Origin: Pseudoalteromonas rubra
Lineage (GTDB): Bacteria; Pseudomonadota; Gammaproteobacteria; Enterobacterales; Alteromonadaceae
Direction: 5' to 3'
Assembly (NCBI RefSeq): GCF_000967655.1
Contig: NZ_JXYA01000054.1
Location: 17,205-81,204 of the forward strand
DNA: 64,000 bases
In this document: piece after piece, positions 27,394-35,846 of the stretch
How the letters are laid out: each line of letters opens with the position of its first letter
How positions within the stretch are numbered: the first letter of the stretch is position 1
Translations under genes and position numbers: made by a program
The notes under the pieces: generated by a model
Told to the model about the DNA's origin: nothing
What the model saw: the letters and a program-made list of their open reading frames with translations, nothing else
Database searches by the model: none

Positions 27394-28104
27394 TTACTCA
27401 GGGGTTAACCAGGCATCTTTTACAAACAGATAACCTTTGCGCCAAACCGTTTTAATTTTTTCTGCGCCCACTGCCGTATCTCCAAGCTTTCTGCGCAGGC
27501 ACGAAACACGCACATCCACGGTGCGGCTATTGGCCTGATAATGCTGTCCGACGACCTTTTTGTAGATTTCTTCACGACTGACGACCTCAGGCGCACGCGA
27601 AGCCAGCAACCACAACAACTCAAACTCATGGCTGGTTAAACTAACCGGTTGCTGTGCCAGTGACACGCTGCGCTCGTTCAGATTCAAATATAGCTGACCA
27701 AAGTGCAGTTCGGTTGGGCTGTCAGACCTGACCGTCAAAAGCGATGGACGCTTGCGCACTAAAGCATCAAGCCGGGCTCGCCATAATCGGGGTTTGGCCA
27801 TGCTCGGAATAACATCATCGGCGCCCAGCTCCAGCATGAGACTTTGCAGGTCTTCATTGTCCTCGTCCAGAGAAACCATCAAAGGCGCGTCGAAGCAGTT
27901 TTTGAGTGTGTTGATGGTGTCGTACTGAGCACTGGTTGCCAGTGCCTGACCAATGATTATGCTATCTACCTGCTGAACCGGATACCCTTTACTGGTTGCC
28001 TCATGAATATTGATAAAGCGCATGGTAAAGCCATGCTGTTGCAGTGCCTCAAAAGGTGCGATGCTGTGTCCTTTTTCATCTTGTGCGATTAATACCGTTG
28101 ACAC
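27394..28104 (-). CDS. OmpR-type winged-helix regulator with degenerate receiver
   Basis: 236 aa. The C-terminal half (about 130-232) is a good OmpR/PhoB winged helix: VSLTSHEFELLWLLASRAPEVVSREEIYKKV, then RTVDVRVSCLRRKL and the wing IKTVWRKGYLF. The N-terminal domain has receiver size and keeps D9/E10 and a KP pair (SMAKP). The third strand, however, reads DSIIIGQAL, placing Gly52 where the phospho-acceptor Asp belongs. It is therefore probably a phosphorylation-independent or otherwise-sensing regulator. No sensor kinase is adjacent. It lies upstream of the iron-type operon on the same strand, so it is a candidate regulator of it (inference). Confidence 0.87.
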   Translation of the reverse strand: MSTVLIAQDEKGHSIAPFEALQQHGFTMRFINIHEATSKGYPVQQVDSIIIGQALATSAQYDTINTLKNCFDAPLMVSLDEDNEDLQSLMLELGADDVIPSMAKPRLWRARLDALVRKRPSLLTVRSDSPTELHFGQLYLNLNERSVSLAQQPVSLTSHEFELLWLLASRAPEVVSREEIYKKVVGQHYQANSRTVDVRVSCLRRKLGDTAVGAEKIKTVWRKGYLFVKDAWLTPE

Positions 28105-28165
28105 GAAAAAGCCTCGTTCGAACTATTTATGCGGCTAGTCTAGTGGACTTAGCTGAACAAACGCT

Positions 28166-29056
28166 TTACGCAGCAAACAAACGCGCGGCTACCCGAAATA
28201 AAGCACTGACCACCGGGTCTTGCAGGCGCTTTTTCTTACATACCAGACCAATTTCTATTTCTTCACTTTGCAATCCCAGTGTCTGTACCTGATTTCTAAA
28301 AGGGCTTTGCTCTAACACCACTTCAGGGACATAGGCAACACCAAAACCCAAACTGGTCAGCGCCACCATGGCTTCATGACCCGACACATGCGCATAGATT
28401 TTAGGTTGCAGCGCTTTTTTCTTGAAAAATACATCCAGACGCTCTTTCAGAACACCATGTTCTGGCACAATAAAAGGCACCTGGTGCCAGGGCAGCTCAC
28501 CACGATGCTGCGCCAGTAAGTCACTCAACGGGCATTTCATCGTCGGGGCTATAAACAGCAGCCTTGAGCGGCCAATACTGAGATACTCCAGACCCTGTGG
28601 CAGGTTGCGAGGTCGAACGGCCACCGCCACATCAACCACTTCTCCTTGCACCTGGGCAATAGAGTTGGCGGGATCGCCGGTCAATAGATTCAGCTCAACC
28701 TGTGGAAAATCCTGCCGGTAACGTGCAAACAGGTCATAAATAAAGCTATAGGAAGCCGTGACAGAGCAAAACAGGCTCAGCTCGCCGCTCAATGGCTTGT
28801 CTTCATCCAGGCACTCGCTTTTAAATTGACGCCAGCTTGCCAGAGTCGCCTGCGCATACTGAATAAACGCCTGGCCTTGTGGTGTCAGAGCGACACTGCG
28901 ATTATCACGGATAAATAGCGGCGCCCCGACCTCTTCTTCCAGCTGCTTGATCTGACGGCTTAGCGTTGGCGGGCTGATGTAGCAGCGCTCACTGGCGCGA
29001 GAAAAATGCAGCGTGTCTGCGAGCGCCAGAAAGTACTTGAGTTGTTTGTGGTCCAT
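28166..29056 (-). CDS. ilvY: LysR-type activator of ilvC
   Basis: 296 aa. The N-terminal helix-turn-helix is MDHKQLKYFLALADTLHFSRASERCYISPPTLSRQ-like (residues 1-60) and is followed by a typical LysR effector-binding domain. It is divergent from ilvC, exactly the arrangement in which IlvY senses acetolactate or acetohydroxybutyrate and activates ilvC. A 21-bp dyad with the T-N11-A LysR signature sits in the 127-bp shared intergenic region. Assignment rests on context and on family resemblance. Confidence 0.93.
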   Translation of the reverse strand: MDHKQLKYFLALADTLHFSRASERCYISPPTLSRQIKQLEEEVGAPLFIRDNRSVALTPQGQAFIQYAQATLASWRQFKSECLDEDKPLSGELSLFCSVTASYSFIYDLFARYRQDFPQVELNLLTGDPANSIAQVQGEVVDVAVAVRPRNLPQGLEYLSIGRSRLLFIAPTMKCPLSDLLAQHRGELPWHQVPFIVPEHGVLKERLDVFFKKKALQPKIYAHVSGHEAMVALTSLGFGVAYVPEVVLEQSPFRNQVQTLGLQSEEIEIGLVCKKKRLQDPVVSALFRVAARLFAA

Positions 29057-29073
29057 CTTATTAGTTACTCAGC

Positions 29074-29094
29074 GTATTTCATAATGTGAAATAC
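29074..29094. promoter_or_regulatory. Candidate IlvY operator
   Basis: Perfect 8-bp arms GTATTTCA (29074-29081) and TGAAATAC (29087-29094) with a 5-bp spacer, containing T-N11-A. It is located between the divergent ilvY and ilvC start codons, 18 bp from the ilvY ATG and 89 bp from that of ilvC. Confidence 0.7.
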
Positions 29095-29183
29095 AATAGT
29101 TTAAATATATCATTTTACGCAACTTAAACTTATCACTAGTCTAGAACCTATCTCTTATTAAGACCAATCAGACAGGATAAATC

Positions 29184-30656
29184 ATGGCGAACTATTTCAA
29201 CTCATTGCCGCTGCGCGAGCAACTGGCCCAGCTGGCCCAGTGTCACTTCATGGACCCTAAAGAATTTGCGGACGGTGTTAACGTCCTGCTTGGCAAAAAG
29301 CTGGTGATCATAGGTTGTGGCGCTCAGGGTCTGAACCAGGGTCTGAACTTACGTGATTCTGGCCTGGATGTGAGCTATGCGCTGCGTCAGTCTGCCATTG
29401 ATGAAAAGCGCCAATCATTTGTGAATGCCAGCGACAATGGCTTTGCAGTGGGCACCTACGAAACCCTGATCCCGCAGGCTGATCTGGTGCTAAACCTGAC
29501 CCCGGATAAACAGCACTCGGCGGTGGTTGAAGCAGTGATGCCGCTGATGAAACAAGGTGCGACACTGGCCTATTCACACGGTTTCAATATTGTCGAAGAA
29601 GGCATGCAGGTACGTGAGGACATCACCGTCATCATGGTTGCCCCTAAATGCCCGGGCACTGAGGTGCGTGAAGAGTACAAACGCGGTTTTGGCGTGCCAA
29701 CCCTGATTGCGGTACACCCCGAAAATGATCCGCAAGGCCATGGTCTGGCGCAGGCAAAAGCCTATGCTGCGGGTACAGGTGGCCACCGTGCCGGGGTACT
29801 TCATTCTTCGTTCATCGCCGAAGTTAAATCTGACCTTATGGGTGAGCAGACCATTTTGTGCGGCATGTTACAAACCGGCTCACTGCTGTGCTTTGATAAA
29901 ATGGTCGAGCAAGGTATCGAGCCGGGTTATGCTTCCAAGCTGATCCAATATGGCTGGGAAGTGATCACCGAAGCGCTCAAACACGGTGGTATCACCAATA
30001 TGATGGACCGCCTGTCTAACCCGGCAAAAATCAAGGCATTTGAATTGAGCGAAGAGCTCAAAACCATCATGCGCCCGCTCTACAACAAGCATATGGATGA
30101 CATCATCAGTGGCGAGTTTTCACAGGGCATGATGGCAGACTGGCATGAAGACGATGCCAAGCTGCTGAGCTGGCGCGGCGAAACCGCTGAAACCGCATTT
30201 GAAAAACAGCCCAACTGCCAGCAAGAGATTGCCGAGCAAGAGTTTTTTGACAATGGCATTTTGATGGTTGCCATGGTCAAAGCCGGTGTGGAGCTGGCGT
30301 TCGAAACCATGACCGCTGCGGGCATCATCGAGGAATCCGCCTACTATGAGTCTTTGCATGAAACACCTTTGATTGCCAATACCATAGCACGTAAAAAGCT
30401 GTTTGAAATGAACCGCACCATTTCAGATACGGCAGAATATGGTTGCTACTTGTACAACCATGCCTGTTTACCATTACTTAAGCCATTTATGGAAAAAATC
30501 GGTACAGATGTCATTGGTAAAGGGTTGCCGGACAGCTCTAATGAAGTAGATAACCAGGCACTGATCAACGTCAATGCCGCTATTCGTAATCATCCGGTTG
30601 AAGTGGTTGGCAATACCCTGCGCGGCTATATGTCTGCCATGAAGAAAATCATCTAA
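29184..30656 (+). CDS. ilvC: Ketol-acid reductoisomerase (NADP+), class II
   Basis: 490 aa, the long class II form like Escherichia coli IlvC (491 aa). It converts acetolactate or acetohydroxybutyrate to the dihydroxy acids in isoleucine and valine synthesis. The NADPH-binding motif is VIIGCGAQGLNQGLNLRDSG (residues 36-55) with Arg/Ser residues (SYALRQSAI) expected for NADPH. The duplicated C-terminal helical domain of class II is present (acidic metal ligands around DLMGEQTILCGML). AGGAT ribosome site. Monocistronic, divergent from ilvY, with a good terminator. Confidence 0.97.
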   Translation: MANYFNSLPLREQLAQLAQCHFMDPKEFADGVNVLLGKKLVIIGCGAQGLNQGLNLRDSGLDVSYALRQSAIDEKRQSFVNASDNGFAVGTYETLIPQADLVLNLTPDKQHSAVVEAVMPLMKQGATLAYSHGFNIVEEGMQVREDITVIMVAPKCPGTEVREEYKRGFGVPTLIAVHPENDPQGHGLAQAKAYAAGTGGHRAGVLHSSFIAEVKSDLMGEQTILCGMLQTGSLLCFDKMVEQGIEPGYASKLIQYGWEVITEALKHGGITNMMDRLSNPAKIKAFELSEELKTIMRPLYNKHMDDIISGEFSQGMMADWHEDDAKLLSWRGETAETAFEKQPNCQQEIAEQEFFDNGILMVAMVKAGVELAFETMTAAGIIEESAYYESLHETPLIANTIARKKLFEMNRTISDTAEYGCYLYNHACLPLLKPFMEKIGTDVIGKGLPDSSNEVDNQALINVNAAIRNHPVEVVGNTLRGYMSAMKKII

Positions 30657-30740
30657 GCAATTGAAAATTAGTAGGATAGCCCAAGTTCTTACTCGCTATC
30701 CTCGCTCCTTTGCCTTTTTAGTTCGCTTGTTAGAAACCAA

Positions 30741-30769
30741 GGCCCACCTGCTATGCAGTGGGCTTTTTT
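30741..30769 (+). terminator. ilvC terminator
   Basis: GCCCAC-CTGC (30742-30751) pairs with GCAG-TGGGC (30755-30763) with a one-base bulge and 3-nt loop, followed by TTTTTT (30764-30769). Confidence 0.82.
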
Positions 30770-30875
30770 ACTATTAAAAACATGACACTGTTATGACAGT
30801 GACTTTATACCTATAGGTGTTAATTATTGACCATGCTAAAATTATGGCACACGGGATTTAGAAGTAGTGAGTTTA

Positions 30876-32783
30876 ATGCATAACACTGGTTTAACAATTA
30901 CACAACGAATTACTCTACTGGGCAGCCTAATCGCTGTTGTTGTCGCTTGTCTGATCGGCTTTATTTCAACCTATCAGGCTAAGTCTATGATCGAAACCCG
31001 CATGCTGGGCTCTGAATTGCCCAGCAAGGTTGAGAGCATCAACAAATCGATTAGCCAGCAAATTGGCCAGTTAAAGAGTGCTGCAAAACAGCTTTCAAGC
31101 AACCAATTTCTGCTTGATGCGGTCAACAAAGGTCAGCTGGATGAGCAGGTATTGCTTAGCGAGCTGGCACGCGTGCAAAATCAGTACGCTCTGGTTACCG
31201 CCTCCTGGGCAAACAGAGAGACACGACAATACTGGAACCAAAACGGGTTCCTGCGCGTGCTCAATCAACAACAGGATGGCTGGTTTTTCCAGTTCACGCA
31301 AAGTCCTGAAGAATACTCAATCAGCATCTACCAGGAAGCACCTGGCGATGTGAAAATGTTCGTCAACCATCAACAAACAAACGGCATTGGTTTAGCGGGT
31401 CTGGCGAAAAGTATTGATGCTATGCAAACCATGCTGGCCAATATGACCATTGAGCAAAGCGGCTTTGTATTCGTCGTTGAAAAGGCACAAGGGGTTGTTC
31501 AACTTCACCCTGATGCAAATAAAGTAGCGAAAACAAAACTGCTTGATTTATATGGCACACAAGCGGCCAGCCAGCTGCGCAATAGCCGCGATTTCGTTGT
31601 GCTGGACCTTGAAGCCGACGGCACCCCTTCTTTGGTGGCCGCCAGTCCAATTGCAGGCACCGATCTGCTGGTCATTGCACAGGTTCCAAAGGCGGAAGTA
31701 TTCGCCCAGGTTTCTGCTTTGCAATGGCAAATCGTGATCTGGTCATTGGCTGTCGTTGCGGTTGTGTGTATTGCCAGTATGATTATGGCGCGCAGCCTCA
31801 GCGCACCTTTGCTAAAAATGGCAGATGTGTTCCGCCAGCTGGGCAGTGGCGATGCAAAACTAAATTACCGGGTGCCCGATGCGGAGCAACCTGAGTTACA
31901 GGCGCTGGGTCAGGGCTTTAATCAGTTCATCGAAAAGATTGAAGCCGCTATTTGTAATGTTGCCAAAGAAAGTAGCGACATACGTATTGCCAGCGAGCAT
32001 GTCTTTGCACAGGCGAAAAAGAACTCATCGTCACTGGATGAGCAGAAGTCTCAGACGCTCTCTGTGGCCGCAGCGATAAACCAGATGGCTGCGACGGTAC
32101 AGGAAATTGCCGGCAGTGCTAATAATACCGCCAAGCTCACCGACGAGAGCCGCGAGCACACCAAACACAGCCACAGCTGTGTGCAGCAAAGCCAGTCAAC
32201 GCTACATCAGCTGGCATTAGATATTCAGCAAATGGCCGATCAGGTTGCCACTTTGGCCAGTAAAACTCAGTCCATCGCCAGTATTTTAGATGTGATCCGA
32301 GGGATTTCTGAACAAACCAATCTGCTGGCACTCAATGCTGCCATTGAATCAGCTCGCGCGGGTGAACATGGTCGCGGCTTTGCTGTGGTTGCCGATGAAG
32401 TCAGAGCACTGGCAAGCAGGACTTCTCAGTCGACGGATGAAATTCAGGCGACCATTCAGGAGCTTACCGCAGCATCGGATTCCATTGTGACTCAGATTGC
32501 ACAATCATCCGATCAAGCGCAACAGAGTGTCACTAATATGCAAACGTCTGTGGAGCTGATGAACACCATCACAGAAACCGCCGATCAAATTAATGATATG
32601 ACGACCTTGATTGCCACAGCCACAGAACAGCAAAGTAACGTGGTGGCCGATGTAGGACGTAGCATTGAACAGATCAGTGTGATCAGTGACGCCGTTATGA
32701 GTGAACAACTTGACACAGAGCAGGCCATTCAGCAGCTGGCTAATTCAGCCAAAGCGCTCGACAAACTGGTTGCCAGCTTCTAG
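30876..32783 (+). CDS. Methyl-accepting chemotaxis protein
   Basis: 635 aa from ATG 30876; a GTG three codons upstream is equally possible. TM1 is near residues 12-32 (ITLLGSLIAVVVACLIGF) and is followed by a periplasmic sensor region of about 235 residues that looks like a single- or double-Cache fold (WANRETRQYWNQNG). TM2 is near 285-303, then a HAMP domain, then a cytoplasmic coiled coil. The signalling tip, EQTNLLALNAAIESARAGE with GRGFAVVADEVRALA, is diagnostic. It would relay to CheW/CheA. Ligand unknown. No che genes are adjacent, so it is an orphan receptor. Confidence 0.94.
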   Translation: MHNTGLTITQRITLLGSLIAVVVACLIGFISTYQAKSMIETRMLGSELPSKVESINKSISQQIGQLKSAAKQLSSNQFLLDAVNKGQLDEQVLLSELARVQNQYALVTASWANRETRQYWNQNGFLRVLNQQQDGWFFQFTQSPEEYSISIYQEAPGDVKMFVNHQQTNGIGLAGLAKSIDAMQTMLANMTIEQSGFVFVVEKAQGVVQLHPDANKVAKTKLLDLYGTQAASQLRNSRDFVVLDLEADGTPSLVAASPIAGTDLLVIAQVPKAEVFAQVSALQWQIVIWSLAVVAVVCIASMIMARSLSAPLLKMADVFRQLGSGDAKLNYRVPDAEQPELQALGQGFNQFIEKIEAAICNVAKESSDIRIASEHVFAQAKKNSSSLDEQKSQTLSVAAAINQMAATVQEIAGSANNTAKLTDESREHTKHSHSCVQQSQSTLHQLALDIQQMADQVATLASKTQSIASILDVIRGISEQTNLLALNAAIESARAGEHGRGFAVVADEVRALASRTSQSTDEIQATIQELTAASDSIVTQIAQSSDQAQQSVTNMQTSVELMNTITETADQINDMTTLIATATEQQSNVVADVGRSIEQISVISDAVMSEQLDTEQAIQQLANSAKALDKLVASF

Positions 32784-32791
32784 ATCACAAG

Positions 32792-32815
32792 AGCGGCCAC
32801 TTGTATGTGGCCGCT
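32792..32815 (+). terminator. Chemoreceptor gene terminator
   Basis: AGCGGCCAC (32792-32800) and GTGGCCGCT (32807-32815), 6-nt loop, then TACTTTTAT. Confidence 0.78.
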
Positions 32816-32983
32816 TACTTTTATAAGTAAATCATACTTATACCTTGCTACTCCCACCTTGTTCATAAAACCCTCAGCCATCCCCGGCCCACCATTTACT
32901 GCAACGGATTGTAACAATTTTTGCTTCCTTAACTGGCCAAAATAGCTACACTGAAAGAAAGCTGTAAGATTTAGGAACGCCCT

Positions 32984-34189
32984 ATGTTGCCCTATGCTCG
33001 TTTTGCCCGCCGCTACCTCTGCCCTTTACTGGCTATCTCTACCTTGTTACTCAGTGGCTGTGAATCAACCAAGACAGAACCTCAAGTCGACATGTTGCTG
33101 TTGGACAATGCGCCATTCAGGCAACACAGCGTTGAGACACAAAAAGACATTTTTGCGCTGGACGCCAATATTCGGGCCACACTTGACCACTATCTGGACC
33201 GTCACAACGGCTCCAACATTAAAGTGGCGGAACAGTTACTCCAGTTTCTCGTCAAAAATGGTGACTCAAGCCTGTCCTATATGCGCGGTGCCAATCTCAG
33301 CGCCGCAGAGGCATTTTATGATCTCAATGCCAATTGCCTGTCACTGTCTATCCTCGCGTATAGCTTATCGGACTATCTTGGCCTTAAAGGTCAGTTTCAG
33401 CGTGTACATATCCCGGAATACTGGGCACAAACTAAGGGTTATAGCCTGCTGACCGGGCACGTGAATTTGGTGGTCACTCAGACCAATTCCGGGGCCCGTA
33501 GGAGCAGCGATAGTCGCGAGGTGTTATATACACGCCCGATCAGTGTTGTAATTGACTTTGACCCTAACAGCCGACAACAGAAATTTGCCACATCAAAGAT
33601 CAGTAAAGAGCGCATCACCGCGATGTTTTACAGTAACAAAGGTGCGATGCATATGATCAATCAGGAAATGGATATGGCCTACAGCTACTTCCGGGCAGCC
33701 ATAGACATTGATCCGCTCTACTCCGCTGCCTGGGGCAACCTCGCAGTCCTCTATCGGATTAACGATCACACCAGGCAGGCCGAGTCCCTGTATCAGCAAG
33801 CACTATTAATAAACGATGAGAACAAAACCGCGCTCGGTAATCTGGCGCTGCTCTATGAATTAACGGACCGACCTGATAAAGCAGAGGAAATAAGAACGCA
33901 ACTTCATGCCCTGCGCAAAGACAATCCGTATTATCAGATTGCACTGGGGGATGAAGCCTTTGCCAATGAAAACTATGACAAGGCACTGAAACATTATCGC
34001 ACTGCGAACAAGTTATCAGCGAAGATACACGAAGGCTATTTTGGCCTCGCTAAAGTCTACTATGTGCAGGGTGACCTGGAGTTGAGCAGAACATTTCTTA
34101 ACCGGGCGCTAAACCTCGCCAGCTTTGGCCATGATAAACAACGTTACCGTAGCAAACTGGAGTGGCTCAGTGCTGTGGCTAAAAATTAG
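32984..34189 (+). CDS. Lipoprotein with transglutaminase-like region and TPR repeats
   Basis: 401 aa. The signal peptide ends in the lipobox LLLSGC (Cys26). In the middle, C118 (ANCLSLS), H159 (TGHVNLVV) and D191 (VVIDFDP) fall in the Cys-His-Asp order and spacing of transglutaminase/cysteine-peptidase-like folds, so an enzymatic or remnant domain is likely. Residues about 220-390 form TPR repeats (YSAAWGNLAVLYRINDHTRQ, KTALGNLALLYELTDRPDKA). It is envelope-anchored. Its stop overlaps the downstream M28 peptidase gene by about 20 nt, suggesting translational coupling. AGGAAC ribosome site. Not a family I can name precisely. Confidence 0.85.
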   Translation: MLPYARFARRYLCPLLAISTLLLSGCESTKTEPQVDMLLLDNAPFRQHSVETQKDIFALDANIRATLDHYLDRHNGSNIKVAEQLLQFLVKNGDSSLSYMRGANLSAAEAFYDLNANCLSLSILAYSLSDYLGLKGQFQRVHIPEYWAQTKGYSLLTGHVNLVVTQTNSGARRSSDSREVLYTRPISVVIDFDPNSRQQKFATSKISKERITAMFYSNKGAMHMINQEMDMAYSYFRAAIDIDPLYSAAWGNLAVLYRINDHTRQAESLYQQALLINDENKTALGNLALLYELTDRPDKAEEIRTQLHALRKDNPYYQIALGDEAFANENYDKALKHYRTANKLSAKIHEGYFGLAKVYYVQGDLELSRTFLNRALNLASFGHDKQRYRSKLEWLSAVAKN

Positions 34190-35060
34190 TCTGCTGTGGC
34201 TATGTTTTATAACAATCGCCACACAGGCCAGCACACAACTGGCAACCGATCTTAAAATTCTGACCAGCCCCGAACATGCAGGCAGAGGCTCTGGTGATAG
34301 CGAGGTCAACGCGAGTGCACGTTATATTTACACGCGCTTCGCAGAGGCTGGCCTCGAGACTTATTATCAGTCTTTTCGCTTTCGTCAGGGCCTGGGCAAG
34401 CTGGGATATGGCCATAATGTTGTCGCCACCTTACCCTGTAACGTACAGGTCTGTGAAAAATCGCTGGTGATCAGTGCCCATTACGACCACCTCGGCAGCA
34501 GAGGCTCTCGTTACTACCCCGGCGCCAATGACAATGCCTCAGGCGTAGTGGTCATGCTGGATATTGCAAAGCGCCTGGTATCACATCAGCGACATCGTAA
34601 AATCATTTTTGTCGCCACCGATGCAGAAGAAAAAGGCCTGTATGGCGCTCACTTTTTCGCAGCCACACTAAACCCGCAGCAGGTTGCACTGAACATCAAC
34701 CTGGATATGCTCGCGGTGAACAGAAAAAACCGTCTCTATGTACTTGCCTCTAAGCAGGCAAGTACCTTTACTCAGGCCATCGAACCGGCATTTGACAACC
34801 AGATCCGTGCACTCGTCTACACATCTGCCGCCCATATGGCCCGCCGTTTAGACACACCCAGAATAGACTGGCTCAGGGCAAGCGACCATTATGCTTTTCA
34901 CAAAGTCGGGATCCCATTTGCCTATTTTGGCATTGGTACTGATCCCTACCATCACACCCATAAAGATCAGTTTGATAAAGTCGACCTGCCTAAGCTCGCT
35001 CAGGTTTCAGAGCATATTAATGCCTTTATATCTGCGTTATCAGTATCCGCAGCGCCCTGA
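34170..35060 (+). CDS. M28 family zinc aminopeptidase, exported
   Basis: 296 aa from a GTG start at 34170 (GGAG 7 nt upstream), which places a signal peptide at the very N-terminus (LWLKISLLWLCFITIATQAS). An ATG at 34131 would bury it behind 13 residues. The zinc ligands and acid of the M28 fold are all visible: H and D in ISAHYDHLG and GANDNASG, the Glu pair in TDAEEKGLYG, D in LNINLDMLAV and the late H in DPYHHTHKDQFD. An active di-zinc exopeptidase in the periplasm or medium is expected. Coupled to the TPR lipoprotein. Its 3' end overlaps the antisense GIY-YIG gene by 61 bp. Confidence 0.9.
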   Translation: MLWLKISLLWLCFITIATQASTQLATDLKILTSPEHAGRGSGDSEVNASARYIYTRFAEAGLETYYQSFRFRQGLGKLGYGHNVVATLPCNVQVCEKSLVISAHYDHLGSRGSRYYPGANDNASGVVVMLDIAKRLVSHQRHRKIIFVATDAEEKGLYGAHFFAATLNPQQVALNINLDMLAVNRKNRLYVLASKQASTFTQAIEPAFDNQIRALVYTSAAHMARRLDTPRIDWLRASDHYAFHKVGIPFAYFGIGTDPYHHTHKDQFDKVDLPKLAQVSEHINAFISALSVSAAP

Positions 35061-35308
35061 ACCAGGGCGACTTTACGCGACTTAGATAAGCGCTTGAAAC
35101 GCCACTCTAACCGGGCGGCCGTGCGCTTATCCCCCACAGCAAAACTATAAACGAGCTTGAGCGGACCTTTGCCGCGCAAATTTTTGGCCCCTTTGCCAGC
35201 GGTGTGGTCCGCGAAACGACGCGTGACATCATTGGTGATCCCGGTATACCAATGACCAAACCGGTTTTCTATTATGTACAGGTGCCAGGGTTGCTCAGTT
35301 TTACTCAT
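35000..35308 (-). CDS. GIY-YIG nuclease family protein (UPF0213/YhbQ-like)
   Basis: 102 aa. The GIY-YIG core is visible as WHLYIIENRFGHWYTGITNDVTRRFADH, where YII...YTG replaces the GIY/YIG elements; the catalytic Arg (RRF) and the distal Glu (RLEWRFKRL) are in place. Single-domain members are small cytoplasmic proteins, some with nucleic-acid cleavage activity, and their physiological role is unclear. The C-terminal 20 codons lie antisense to the end of the M28 peptidase. Transcribed alone. Confidence 0.9.
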   Translation of the reverse strand: MSKTEQPWHLYIIENRFGHWYTGITNDVTRRFADHTAGKGAKNLRGKGPLKLVYSFAVGDKRTAARLEWRFKRLSKSRKVALVQGAADTDNADIKALICSET

Positions 35309-35334
35309 CGCTTTGACTACTCACTACAATGGAT

Positions 35335-35362
35335 GGAACTATTTTAACGGCGAACTGTCGAA
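35335..35362 (+). promoter_or_regulatory. Candidate sigma-E promoter of bamE
   Basis: GGAACTA (35335-35341), 16-bp spacer, TCGAA (35358-35362), against the sigma-E consensus GGAACTT-N16-TCAAA/TCTGA. Transcription would start near 35368, about 70 nt before bamE. bamE (smpA) belongs to the sigma-E regulon in Escherichia coli. Confidence 0.55.
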
Positions 35363-35438
35363 ACTTACCAATAATTCTACTTTACCTTCTTTATCCATTC
35401 TGTATCATTCATACAACCAAAAATAAGGATACACATAC

Positions 35439-35798
35439 ATGCAGTTAAAAAAGCGCCTTTTTGTTTGGCTTAGTATTATTCTTGCAACGACATTACTGTC
35501 TGCCTGTTCCAGCTGGGTATACCGGATAAATGTGCCTCAGGGTAATTTCCTGGAGCAGTCCGATGTCGATAAGCTCAGAATTGCTATGACAAAAGAGCAA
35601 GTTTTATATGTATTGGGCACGCCTGTAGCTAAAGACGCGTTTAACAGCGAAATCTGGCATTACTCTTATGTGTTCAATCTGGGCCGAGACTCAGAGCAAC
35701 GCCGGGAGTTGGTGGTTTATTTCAAAGAAGATACACTGAATGATATTTCAGGGGACTTTGATAAGCCGGCAGAATTCAACACCCCGCTTAGTGAATAA
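35439..35798 (+). CDS. bamE: Outer membrane protein assembly factor BamE
   Basis: 119 aa. The signal peptide has lipobox LLSACS, and the SmpA/OmlA domain shows YRINVPQGNFLEQSDVDKL, the family signature MTKEQVLYVLGTP and the WHYSYVFN strand. It is a lipoprotein subunit of the Bam complex, which inserts beta-barrel proteins into the outer membrane. Monocistronic with a terminator. A sigma-E-like promoter upstream fits envelope-stress control. The normal omlA-fur neighbourhood is not present here. Confidence 0.96.
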   Translation: MQLKKRLFVWLSIILATTLLSACSSWVYRINVPQGNFLEQSDVDKLRIAMTKEQVLYVLGTPVAKDAFNSEIWHYSYVFNLGRDSEQRRELVVYFKEDTLNDISGDFDKPAEFNTPLSE

Positions 35799-35818
35799 AG
35801 AAGCCACACCCGACTCAT

Positions 35819-35846
35819 AAAAGCAGAGCCTAAGCTCTGCTTTTTA
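35819..35846 (+). terminator. bamE terminator (also faces the ankyrin gene)
   Basis: AAAAGCAGAGC (35819-35829) and GCTCTGCTTTT (35834-35844), 4-nt loop, then TTA. It touches the stop codon of the convergent gene. Confidence 0.85.

Noticed and set aside
34125..34169. Upstream start (TTG 34125 or ATG 34131) of the M28 peptidase
   Set aside because: It would bury the signal peptide behind polar residues; the GTG at 34170 has a better ribosome site.
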